This document shows, one piece after another, positions 1 through 4,784 of a stretch of 6,735 bases of DNA. The translations under genes were made by a program, and so were the position numbers. Source of the DNA: an uncultured Lachnospiraceae bacterium (lineage in GTDB: Bacteria > Bacillota_A > Clostridia > Lachnospirales > Lachnospiraceae); the NCBI GenBank assembly GCA_947177885.1, contig CAMWWF010000164.1, forward strand, positions 1-6,735, given 5' to 3'. Under the pieces are notes generated by a model that ran no database searches, was not told the origin of the DNA, and saw only the letters and a list, made by a program, of their open reading frames with translations. Numbering within the stretch: the stretch's first letter is position 1; each line of letters starts with the position of its first letter.

Positions 1-127
1 CACGGTTTGGATGGCCATTCGGCCTCTTATAGCCCTGAATATGGACTTATTATACCATGATCACAGGACGATCACGGTTTGGATGGCCATTCGGCCTCTT
101 ATAGCCCTGAATATGGACTTATTATAC
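1..127. repeat. 72-bp tandem direct repeat (two copies, first cut by window edge)
   Basis: Bases 1-55 and 73-127 are identical over 55 bp. With the 17-bp spacer (56-72) the period is 72 bp. The first visible copy starts exactly at the window edge, so the array may continue leftwards. Each unit contains a GGCC-ATTC-GGCC mini-palindrome and, on the minus strand, a perfect TATAAT (plus 49-54 and 121-126). The spacer carries GATCAC twice (59-64 and 70-75), 11 bp or about one helical turn apart. Because 72 is a multiple of 3, the plus strand shows a 24-residue repeated peptide, but no ribosome binding site supports translation. A duplicated promoter/leader segment for a gene left of the window is the simplest reading. 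Confidence 0.9.
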
Positions 128-150
128 ATTATGCCAAAACAAAAAGTCAA
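121..150 (-). promoter_or_regulatory. Strong sigma-A-type promoter facing the left edge
   Basis: On the minus strand TTGACT (plus 145-150) is followed after 18 bp by TATAAT (plus 121-126). The -10 lies at the start of the second repeat copy. Transcription would begin near 114 and run through the repeat out of the window. The first copy has the same TATAAT at 49-54, preceded by TGG, which makes an extended -10 but with no good -35. The tandem duplication therefore gives two possible start sites about 72 bp apart. The promoter is inferred from the consensus match only. Confidence 0.6.
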
Positions 151-179
151 TGTATACTGTGATCAACTCTGCACAATAT

Positions 180-872
180 TCACTTTTTCGTTGTCAGCCT
201 GGTATACTCTCCCTTACGGTCATAGGAATCCATAAGATAACTTTCCTCTGTCTGAGCATAATTGATCTCCACTGTATCCCTGCGGTGTCCGCTTGGTTTG
301 CGCAGGTCTTCACCGGACCGCTCCTGTCTTGCCCGGAAAGAATTCTTTGTCTGAAAGCCGAGATCTTTCCGTGTCCGTCTGCCGCTGAGCCGCCCTGACA
401 TATTATAAAAGCGCTCTCTTACCTTCCGCAAAAGTCTCTGCTTTCTTGTCCCTGCCTTTCCCACTGCAGGTAAATCCGGAGAATAGTGAGACACCGCCGG
501 CTGAACCGTCACCGCTGCCGCCATACCGGGATCCCCTGACGGAACCACCGCCTGAGACGCTGCCGCCTGGCTGCCTTCAGTGCCATATACCGACGCCTGA
601 TCTCCTTCCGTGCCGCCCGCCGATGCCTGACCGCCATCCCAAAAATTCAGCAGAAATCCTTTTCCGCTCCCCAGCATATTCCTCATCCATGCCGACAGAG
701 AAAACAGGCCCTCCTGCTGCAATTCCGCTTTTACCGCAGAAGCTTCCGCAGCCGCGGAAGTCTTCATTGCTGCCATTCCGATATTTTTCCGTACCTCATG
801 GTGGTCGTGTATACAGTTGGTCACATGATGGTCACTGGTACTGTGACTACTGCCAAGTCCTCCAATTTGCAT
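180..872 (-). CDS. Hypothetical low-complexity basic protein with N-terminal His cluster
   Basis: A 230-codon frame that I do not recognise. The start is well supported: GAGGTG (plus 878-883) lies at proper distance before the ATG, and an in-frame TGA sits just upstream. Visible regions are a His/Asp/Cys cluster at residues 10-25 (H10, H15, H16, C20, H22, H24, H25); an Ala-rich, probably helical stretch at 33-53; a short hydrophobic segment at 55-78 with the motif LSAWMRNMLGSGK; two copies of a QAS-x(2)-GTEG repeat at about 82-100; and an Ala/Val/Pro-rich linker to about 139. From 143 to 200 it is strongly basic and Arg-rich, and it ends in a more acidic, Tyr-containing tail (201-230). There is no convincing signal peptide or long membrane helix. 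It lies 174 bp downstream of rpe in the same direction but has its own candidate promoter. A proline-rich frame on the opposite strand is probably its shadow. The function is unknown, and a lineage-restricted protein is likely. Confidence 0.65.
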   Translation of the reverse strand: MQIGGLGSSHSTSDHHVTNCIHDHHEVRKNIGMAAMKTSAAAEASAVKAELQQEGLFSLSAWMRNMLGSGKGFLLNFWDGGQASAGGTEGDQASVYGTEGSQAAASQAVVPSGDPGMAAAVTVQPAVSHYSPDLPAVGKAGTRKQRLLRKVRERFYNMSGRLSGRRTRKDLGFQTKNSFRARQERSGEDLRKPSGHRRDTVEINYAQTEESYLMDSYDRKGEYTRLTTKK

Positions 873-884
873 ATTTACACCTCA

Positions 885-903
885 TGCCCGTCTCCGGCGG
901 GCA
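885..903 (-). other. Hairpin directly upstream of the ribosome binding site
   Basis: TGCCCG (885-890) and CGGGCA (898-903) form a 6-bp GC-rich stem with a 7-base loop. It ends two bases before the GAGGTG ribosome binding site of the 180-872 gene on the minus strand. It could stabilise the message or influence translation. No T tract follows, so it is not a terminator. Confidence 0.4.
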
Positions 904-956
904 CCAATTTCTTTTCATATCCGAAAGATAAACTTCCACCTTCCGCTCTCCCTGCC

Positions 957-986
957 ACCGGATATTCCGGTCATGCCCCGTGTCAA
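957..986 (-). promoter_or_regulatory. Candidate promoter with palindrome over the -10, for the 180-872 gene
   Basis: On the minus strand a perfect TTGACA (plus 981-986) is followed after 16 bp by TATCCG (plus 959-964), a weak -10. The -10 is embedded in a 6+3+6 inverted repeat, ACCGGA-TAT-TCCGGT (957-971), the arrangement of a repressor operator over a promoter. The -35 is a consensus match. The -10 and the operator role are inferred. Confidence 0.35.
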
Positions 987-1046
987 TACATTCATCCGTA
1001 TGGACGCACAGGTCACGCTTTCAGAGCCCATTTAGCAAATCGTGTT

Positions 1047-1706
1047 TTAACATCTCTCCATTATTTCAAGAAATTTTCTCACATTGGCAGCTATGTCATT
1101 ATGAAATACGGATGACCCTGATACAATCACATTGGCACCGGCCTCCATGACCTGATCCAGATTTCCTTCCGTAATTCCCCCGTCAACCTCCACATCCACC
1201 TGTTCCAGTCCTTTATCCCGTAAAAGGCTGCGAAGTTCCCTGACTTTTTCCAGACATCCCGGGATCAGCTCCTGTCCCCCGAACCCGGGTTCCACCGTCA
1301 TAACAAGCACCATATCCACTAAATTTAAATACGGTTCAACTTCTTTCACCGGTGTGGCAGGTTTGATCGTAATGCCGACCTTTTTATTCAGGGAACGGAT
1401 TTCATCAATAACACCCGATATATTTTCTGTTGCCTCCAGATGGAAATTAATAAGATCTGCACCGCAATCCGCAAATTCTCTAATATATCTCTCCGGTTTT
1501 CCGATCATCAGATGAACATCAAAGAACAGATCCGTACATTTCCGAATAGTCCTTATCACAGGCATGCCAAAAGAAATGGACGGCACAAACATTCCATCCA
1601 TCACATCAATATGCAGATACCGCGCCCCTGCATCCTCCGCCTGCCTGATCTGTTCTTCCAATTTGCAAAAATCCGCTGCTAAAATAGACGGCGCTAAAAT
1701 GTTCAT
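1047..1706 (-). CDS. rpe: Ribulose-phosphate 3-epimerase
   Basis: This cytosolic TIM-barrel metalloenzyme interconverts D-ribulose 5-phosphate and D-xylulose 5-phosphate in the pentose phosphate pathway. The 219-residue product has the family's usual length (about 220). Visible motifs are APSILAADF at the N terminus (S7 near the active site), HIDVMDG with metal ligands H32 and D34, DVHLMI with H65, TVEPGFGGQ (137-145, phosphate and loop region), VDGGI with D175, and the phosphate-binding SGSSVF at 196-201. D34 and D175 are the expected acid/base pair. An ATG 40 codons upstream is open in frame, but AGGAGG with a 10-base spacing precedes the internal ATG, which also starts exactly where the family does. 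The signature usually has Asn after FVP; here it is Ser43. An extended -10 promoter lies just upstream. The gene sits in a pentose-metabolism neighbourhood but is separated from the transketolase genes. Confidence 0.95.
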   Translation of the reverse strand: MNILAPSILAADFCKLEEQIRQAEDAGARYLHIDVMDGMFVPSISFGMPVIRTIRKCTDLFFDVHLMIGKPERYIREFADCGADLINFHLEATENISGVIDEIRSLNKKVGITIKPATPVKEVEPYLNLVDMVLVMTVEPGFGGQELIPGCLEKVRELRSLLRDKGLEQVDVEVDGGITEGNLDQVMEAGANVIVSGSSVFHNDIAANVRKFLEIMERC

Positions 1707-1743
1707 CCCAATGTTTCCTCCTGAGTCCATTCCCACACCGCCT

Positions 1744-1772
1744 ATTTTATCAAATATTTCATTGTACTGCAA
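1744..1772 (-). promoter_or_regulatory. Promoter of rpe
   Basis: On the minus strand TTGCAG (plus 1767-1772) is followed after exactly 17 bp by TAAAAT (plus 1744-1749). The -10 is preceded by TGA, giving the extended -10 form TGnTAtAAT. It lies in the 80-bp gap between the amidase stop and the rpe start, leaving a leader of roughly 30 bases with AGGAGG. This implies rpe can be transcribed independently of the gene upstream. Confidence 0.6.
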
Positions 1773-1786
1773 GGGGAGTATCATTT

Positions 1787-3004
1787 TTAAAGCTTTTCCC
1801 CCACATCTTTTTTTAACCGCGCCCACGCATCCTCATGTTCCGTATAATAAATAGGGCATTTCTTGCCGCCGCAGTCGTAATGGCGCAAAATGTCATCCGT
1901 TGTCAGATCATAGACATCCGTGAGCCATGCCAGCAGTCCGATCAGGGAATCGTACGTTTCCTGGGTAAAAGAACCGTCCGCGGATTTATAACAGCATTCA
2001 ATGGAAACCGAATCAAAGTTCCTGGTCTGCACCGCATAGGCGATCTCATCCAGCGGAATACACTGAATGATCTCACCGTTATATCCGATAATGAAATGAG
2101 CTGAGGCACTGGTTATATGTGTATCCTTCAGCTGCTCGAAATAGCTTCTGTTCTGCGCCGCACTTGTTTTGGGGTTCGCAGTATAATGTACAAAGATGCT
2201 ATTGACCTCCTCCAGGGCATCACCGGGACGCGAATACTCATTGGGAGTCAGGAAATTTTCCTCCCACTCGGGATGCTTTGCAAATTCCGTCGCCGGAAGT
2301 CCCTGCACCAGACCGGAGGAGGAAGCAGCCGGTAAAATATCATCCGTTACTTTTTGTTCCGTTTCCTTATACGTCTTATCCGGTACCGCTGTCTTTGCCT
2401 CTATACGCTTCATGTATAGAATGCCGCAAAGCAGAGCAATGCAAAATACCCCCGCAAACAGCACCATTCTCTGCATCCTTGCGATGCGTTTCCTGCGCGC
2501 AGCCGCACGCCTTTTCTCTATGGTGGCGCGTTTCCTTCTGGCCTGAACACTGTCGTTCGGATACAGATCCGTGTTCTCCCGTCTTACAGTCTCCCTCTGA
2601 GAAGCTCCCCGCGATGTTTGCCGTACTCTCTGTGCCCTCTGAGATACCGCCCGTGACTCCTGTGTTCTTTGGTATGTTCTTTGAGGTGATCTCTGCGATG
2701 TTCTGGGGGGCACTCTCTGCACTTCCCGCTCCTGCCGGCTATCCGGTTCTCTCCGCGAAACCCTGCGGGACCCGCCCTGCATTTCTTCCTCCCAAATGTC
2801 CTCTTGCACTCTTTGGGACATCCTCTGTGTTCTCTGGCAAGACCTCTGCCGCTCCTGTCTTCCCTGCGGTATTCTCTGGTCTCTGCGTTCCCGCAGCCTT
2901 CTCTGCTGCTCATAATCAACCAGATAGGGATTTCGTTTTATATTGATCACTTCCGGTTCCGTCTCCCTGTACATTCCCTCTTCCCTATAAGCTTCCGCAC
3001 TCAT
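1787..3004 (-). CDS. Membrane-anchored N-acetylmuramoyl-L-alanine amidase-like protein (Amidase_2) with Arg/Gln-rich cytoplasmic tail
   Basis: Predicted type II membrane protein of 405 residues. Residues 1-30 are acidic and mixed. Residues 31-150 are about 26% Arg and 17% Gln and contain 13 QR dipeptides in irregular short repeats. Residues 155-179 are strongly basic, residues 180-198 form one hydrophobic transmembrane helix, and 199-260 are a linker. From about 265 to 395 there is an Amidase_2/PGRP-like zinc amidase domain. H273 (in VHYTAN), H375 (in RHYD) and C383 (in KKCP) match the His-His-Cys zinc set of T7 lysozyme and PGRPs, with K381 and E336 (in SIEC) as likely catalytic partners. 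It should cleave the MurNAc-L-Ala bond of peptidoglycan outside the cell. The start was chosen because GGGGGA lies 8 bases before this ATG; an in-frame ATG 21 codons upstream lacks such a site. The fold assignment is confident. Substrate, and the role of the tail, are unknown. Confidence 0.85.
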   Translation of the reverse strand: MSAEAYREEGMYRETEPEVINIKRNPYLVDYEQQRRLRERRDQRIPQGRQERQRSCQRTQRMSQRVQEDIWEEEMQGGSRRVSRREPDSRQEREVQRVPPRTSQRSPQRTYQRTQESRAVSQRAQRVRQTSRGASQRETVRRENTDLYPNDSVQARRKRATIEKRRAAARRKRIARMQRMVLFAGVFCIALLCGILYMKRIEAKTAVPDKTYKETEQKVTDDILPAASSSGLVQGLPATEFAKHPEWEENFLTPNEYSRPGDALEEVNSIFVHYTANPKTSAAQNRSYFEQLKDTHITSASAHFIIGYNGEIIQCIPLDEIAYAVQTRNFDSVSIECCYKSADGSFTQETYDSLIGLLAWLTDVYDLTTDDILRHYDCGGKKCPIYYTEHEDAWARLKKDVGEKL

Positions 3005-3073
3005 TTGTAACTTCCCCCGCCTTGTTCTACTTCGTTGATCTACATGGGAATAACACTTGTCCCTCACATATTA

Positions 3074-3110
3074 GATACATTTTAATATAAAAATGTATCA
3101 TTTTTGTTTA
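3074..3110 (-). promoter_or_regulatory. Candidate amidase promoter overlapped by a perfect 10-bp inverted repeat
   Basis: GATACATTTT (3074-3083) and AAAATGTATC (3090-3099) are a perfect inverted repeat around a 6-base centre. On the minus strand a TAAACA (plus 3105-3110), 17 bp, TATTAA (plus 3082-3087) pair resembles a promoter, with its -10 inside the repeat. This would be operator geometry for the amidase gene, with a leader of about 70 bases. The plus strand after the repeat is very T-rich (3101-3130), so a rightward terminator-like reading is also possible, but no rightward gene precedes it. The repeat is certain and its role is inferred. Confidence 0.45.
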
Positions 3111-3147
3111 TCTTTTTATTAATTTTTTTTAAAGATGAGGATTTATA

Positions 3148-3339
3148 TTGACATACGGGCTCCTCTCTTTGCAGTATGATGATGAAATATTTAAAGAATG
3201 GGCAGACGGCATGACTTCCCGGCCGGAAAACTGTCATCTGATCCTCAGCACTCAGGAAGGGGAACTTCGGACGGAAAAGGTAGCCGAGGCGGACAAATAT
3301 AATTATAAAACTCTGAGTTTAAAGAACTGGGAATTGTAA
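3148..3339 (+). CDS. Unrecognised short frame, possibly a gene fragment
   Basis: A 63-codon frame from a TTG start, with GAGG (3137-3140) seven bases upstream, to TAA. I do not recognise the product. It is hydrophilic, rich in Glu, Lys and Asp, and has no signal peptide or membrane helix. Its codon choice (many C/G third positions) looks like coding sequence rather than noise. An alternative ATG at 3135 in another frame reads MRIYIDIRAPLFAV and then hits TGA at 3177, next to a run of ATGATGATG-like sequence. An intact ancestor could have joined that N terminus to this frame, in which case this is a frameshifted remnant. It points away from the amidase gene and has no clear promoter. Small gene versus decayed 3' end cannot be decided from this sequence. 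Confidence 0.35.
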   Translation: MTYGLLSLQYDDEIFKEWADGMTSRPENCHLILSTQEGELRTEKVAEADKYNYKTLSLKNWEL

Positions 3340-3353
3340 GTGGAGTAAGTGGA
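3336..3353. repeat. Two tandem copies of a 9-bp repeat
   Basis: GTAAGTGGA occurs at 3336-3344 and again directly at 3345-3353, across the stop codon of the 63-codon frame. Further TGTAAG-type elements follow at 3383 and 3403. It may be part of a regulator-binding region or a chance duplication. Confidence 0.5.
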
Positions 3354-3373
3354 TAGAAGCAACTGCCGCCTCC

Positions 3374-3410
3374 TTACAAAAATGTAAGCTATGGCATGAA
3401 ATTGTAAGCT
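3374..3410 (+). promoter_or_regulatory. BceR-like operator and 20-bp-spaced TGTAAGCT repeats
   Basis: TTACA-AAAA-TGTAA (3374-3387) matches, base for base, the TnACA-N4-TGTAA motif that I recall for BceR-type response regulators controlling peptide-antibiotic detoxification modules in Firmicutes. TGTAAGCT in its right half (3383-3390) recurs at 3403-3410, exactly 20 bp or about two helical turns on, as direct repeats used by OmpR-family regulators often are. It lies about 100 bp before the start of the small membrane protein gene. The sequence match is visible; the regulator identity is inference. No strong -35/-10 pair is obvious downstream, as expected for an activated promoter. Confidence 0.4.
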
Positions 3411-3434
3411 GAATCGATGGAAACGGAAAGGCTC

Positions 3435-3486
3435 TTTTGATATCCTTATATCAGAAAGAAACAAAACGAAAGAGAGGATATCAAAA
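3435..3486 (+). promoter_or_regulatory. 12-bp inverted repeat spanning the ribosome binding site of the small gene
   Basis: TTTTGATATCCT (3435-3446) and AGGATATCAAAA (3475-3486) are perfectly complementary across a 28-base gap. The right arm covers the last three bases of the AGAGAGG ribosome binding site (3471-3477) and the A of the ATG. In RNA, pairing would hide the start site; as DNA, the arms could be operator half-sites about 40 bp apart. Which applies depends on where transcription starts, which is not evident here. Confidence 0.55.
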
Positions 3487-3659
3487 TGAAAAACTTATTT
3501 ACAGCAGCACTTGCATTGATCGGGATCATCAGTGTACAGATGATAATATCATATGCCTTTTCCTGGCAGGCAGCAGATTTATTCTCCAAAGTATCGCTTA
3601 CGGCATTGTTCACTTACTATCTCTGTAAAGTATTTCACAGGAAACGGAAAACGGCATGA
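3486..3659 (+). CDS. Small two-helix membrane protein, unrecognised
   Basis: A 57-residue protein with a good ribosome binding site (AGAGAGG, 8 bases before ATG). Residues 4-26 are a hydrophobic helix containing LALIGIISVQMII. Residues 32-50 form a second, shorter hydrophobic segment, and the C terminus is the basic HRKRK (51-55). Lys2 and this tail suggest both ends are in the cytoplasm with a hairpin across the membrane. I do not recognise a family. The gene is single, runs against its large neighbours, has a possible BceR-like box and an inverted repeat upstream, and its stop lies inside a terminator-like hairpin. That is consistent with a compact, separately regulated unit. A stress- or antibiotic-responsive membrane peptide is one reading; a toxin-like peptide is another. 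Nothing in the sequence decides between them. Confidence 0.65.
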   Translation: MKNLFTAALALIGIISVQMIISYAFSWQAADLFSKVSLTALFTYYLCKVFHRKRKTA

Positions 3660-3677
3660 GTGATCATGCCGTTTTCC
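3646..3677. terminator. Bidirectional terminator-like hairpin over the small gene's stop codon
   Basis: A perfect 14-bp stem (left arm 3646-3659, right arm 3664-3677) closes on the tetraloop GTGA. The core is AAAACGGCATGA paired with TCATGCCGTTTT. The left arm contains the TGA stop of the small membrane protein gene. With A runs on the left and T runs on the right it can act as an intrinsic terminator rightwards, and leftwards for the transketolase operon. The T tracts are interrupted (TTTTCC), so efficiency is uncertain. Confidence 0.65.
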
Positions 3678-3687
3678 ATTCTGCCGC

Positions 3688-3709
3688 TTCCTGATCATCC
3701 GATCAGGAA
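3688..3709. other. Second perfect 9-bp hairpin between convergent genes
   Basis: TTCCTGATC (3688-3696) and GATCAGGAA (3701-3709) form a 9-bp stem with a 4-base loop, 10 bp from the terminator-like hairpin. A partial outer pairing (CTGCCG with CAGCAG, nearby) could extend it. It lacks a T tract of its own. On the minus strand the transketolase message would meet this stem first and then the stronger one, a tandem arrangement that may end the message or protect its 3' end. Confidence 0.5.
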
Positions 3710-3821
3710 AACAGCAGCTCTCCGATGCATTGATCCGCAATAAAGTTCCCGCTGCTTCACCATGAGATGCTGACAAATCCATCCTGTACATAACTCACAG
3801 ATATTCGCAATATATAAGTCT

Positions 3822-4784
3822 CTACAGAAACTCCTTCACCGACTTATAAACACCTTCCGCATCCAGACCATATTTCTGTACCAGCGCTGCCGCAGAGCCG
3901 GATTCGCCGAACACATCCTGCATACCCAGCTTCTTCACTCTGGTAGGCAGATTTGCACTGAGACAGTCACAGACTGCGCTTCCCAGACCGCCAATCACGG
4001 AATGCTCCTCCACTGTCACTACCTTACCCGTCTTCTTCGCGCTGTTTATGATGATCTCCTCATCCAGGGGCTTGATGGTACAAATGCTTACGACCTCGGC
4101 GCTGACGCCGTCCGCTGCCAGCTTCTCCGCCGCACCCAGGGCGGAATCCACGCAGATGCCGGTTGCCACGATGGTCACATCCGTTCCCTCACGGACAACG
4201 GAGCCCTTGCCGATCTCAAATTTGTAATCCGGTCTGTCGTTGATCACAGGTACTGCCGCACGCCCAAAGCGTATATAAACAGGTCCCTGATATTCCAGCG
4301 CGGCGCGGACGGCAGCCTTCGCCTCCACATCATCCGCAGGACACATTACCACCATACCGGGAATGGTTCTCATCAGAGCGATATCTTCATTACACTGATG
4401 GGTAGCGCCGTCCTCGCCTACCGTGATACCGGCATGAGTAGCCCCGATCTTTACATTCAGGTGGGGATATCCGATAGAATTGCGAACCTGCTCAAAAGCA
4501 CGTCCTGCCGCAAACATGGCAAAGGAGCTGACAAAAGGAATCTTGCCCACCAGGGACAATCCAGCCGCAATACCCATCATATTAGCCTCGGCGATACCGC
4601 AGTCTATATGGCGGTCGGGATATGCTTTCCGAAAGATACTGGTCTTGGTAGCTGCCGCAAGATCCGCATCCAGCACTACCAGATCGGGGAATTCCTCCGC
4701 CAGCTCTTTCAGAGCATTGCCATAGCTTTCACGTGTTGCTACCTTTTTAATTGTAATTGCGTTCTGTGCAATTTTTTCGGCCAT
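3822..4784 (-). CDS. Transketolase, C-terminal subunit
   Basis: A 320-residue subunit carrying the pyrimidine-binding and C-terminal domains of a split transketolase. Together with the N-terminal subunit it transfers a two-carbon ketol unit from xylulose 5-phosphate to aldose phosphates in the non-oxidative pentose phosphate pathway. The pyrimidine domain spans about 12-175 and includes DCGIAEANMMG with E67, the glutamate that activates the thiamine diphosphate cofactor, then SFAMFAAGRAFEQVR (87-101) and the GEDGATHQ segment with H129. The transketolase C-terminal domain follows at about 195-310, with GGLGSAV near 265. Length matches the family (about 310-320). Its ATG shares one base with the TAA of the upstream subunit (TAATG), which indicates translational coupling and equal expression. 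It resembles the E1 beta-like half found widely in Clostridia and archaea. Tandem hairpins lie about 110-180 bp downstream. Confidence 0.95.
   Translation of the reverse strand: MAEKIAQNAITIKKVATRESYGNALKELAEEFPDLVVLDADLAAATKTSIFRKAYPDRHIDCGIAEANMMGIAAGLSLVGKIPFVSSFAMFAAGRAFEQVRNSIGYPHLNVKIGATHAGITVGEDGATHQCNEDIALMRTIPGMVVMCPADDVEAKAAVRAALEYQGPVYIRFGRAAVPVINDRPDYKFEIGKGSVVREGTDVTIVATGICVDSALGAAEKLAADGVSAEVVSICTIKPLDEEIIINSAKKTGKVVTVEEHSVIGGLGSAVCDCLSANLPTRVKKLGMQDVFGESGSAAALVQKYGLDAEGVYKSVKEFL

Noticed and set aside
1..127. CRISPR-like array
   Set aside because: There are only two visible copies, 55 bp long with a 17-bp spacer. This is the wrong geometry for CRISPR, and no cas genes are present.
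11..235. Plus-strand frame encoding two copies of a 24-residue peptide
   Set aside because: The peptide repeat follows automatically from a 72-bp DNA repeat, there is no ribosome binding site, and the segment reads better as a promoter/leader on the minus strand.
446..931. Plus-strand proline-rich 161-codon frame
   Set aside because: It lies opposite the 180-872 gene, which has a better ribosome binding site. The proline richness is what the antisense of Gly/Arg-rich coding gives.
1707..1826. A 40-residue N-terminal extension of rpe
   Set aside because: It would overlap the amidase 3' end and cover the rpe promoter, and the family starts at MNILAPSIL, which has AGGAGG upstream.
2584..2919. 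Minus-strand 111-codon Arg/Gly/Glu-rich frame inside the amidase gene
   Set aside because: It is a shifted frame over the same repeat, with no separate start signals; the repeat composition keeps several frames open.
2278..2946. Plus-strand 222-codon frame
   Set aside because: It is the antisense of the Arg/Gln-repeat region of the amidase gene. The amidase frame continues into a recognisable domain, and this one does not resemble anything.
3148..3153. TTGACA as a -35 box on the plus strand
   Set aside because: The nearest TATGAT lies 21 bp away, too far for a normal spacer, and TTG here is better explained as a possible start codon.
3579..3791. Minus-strand 70-codon frame downstream of the transketolase genes
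   Set aside because: It has no ribosome binding site and runs through both perfect hairpins, so it is unlikely to be coding.
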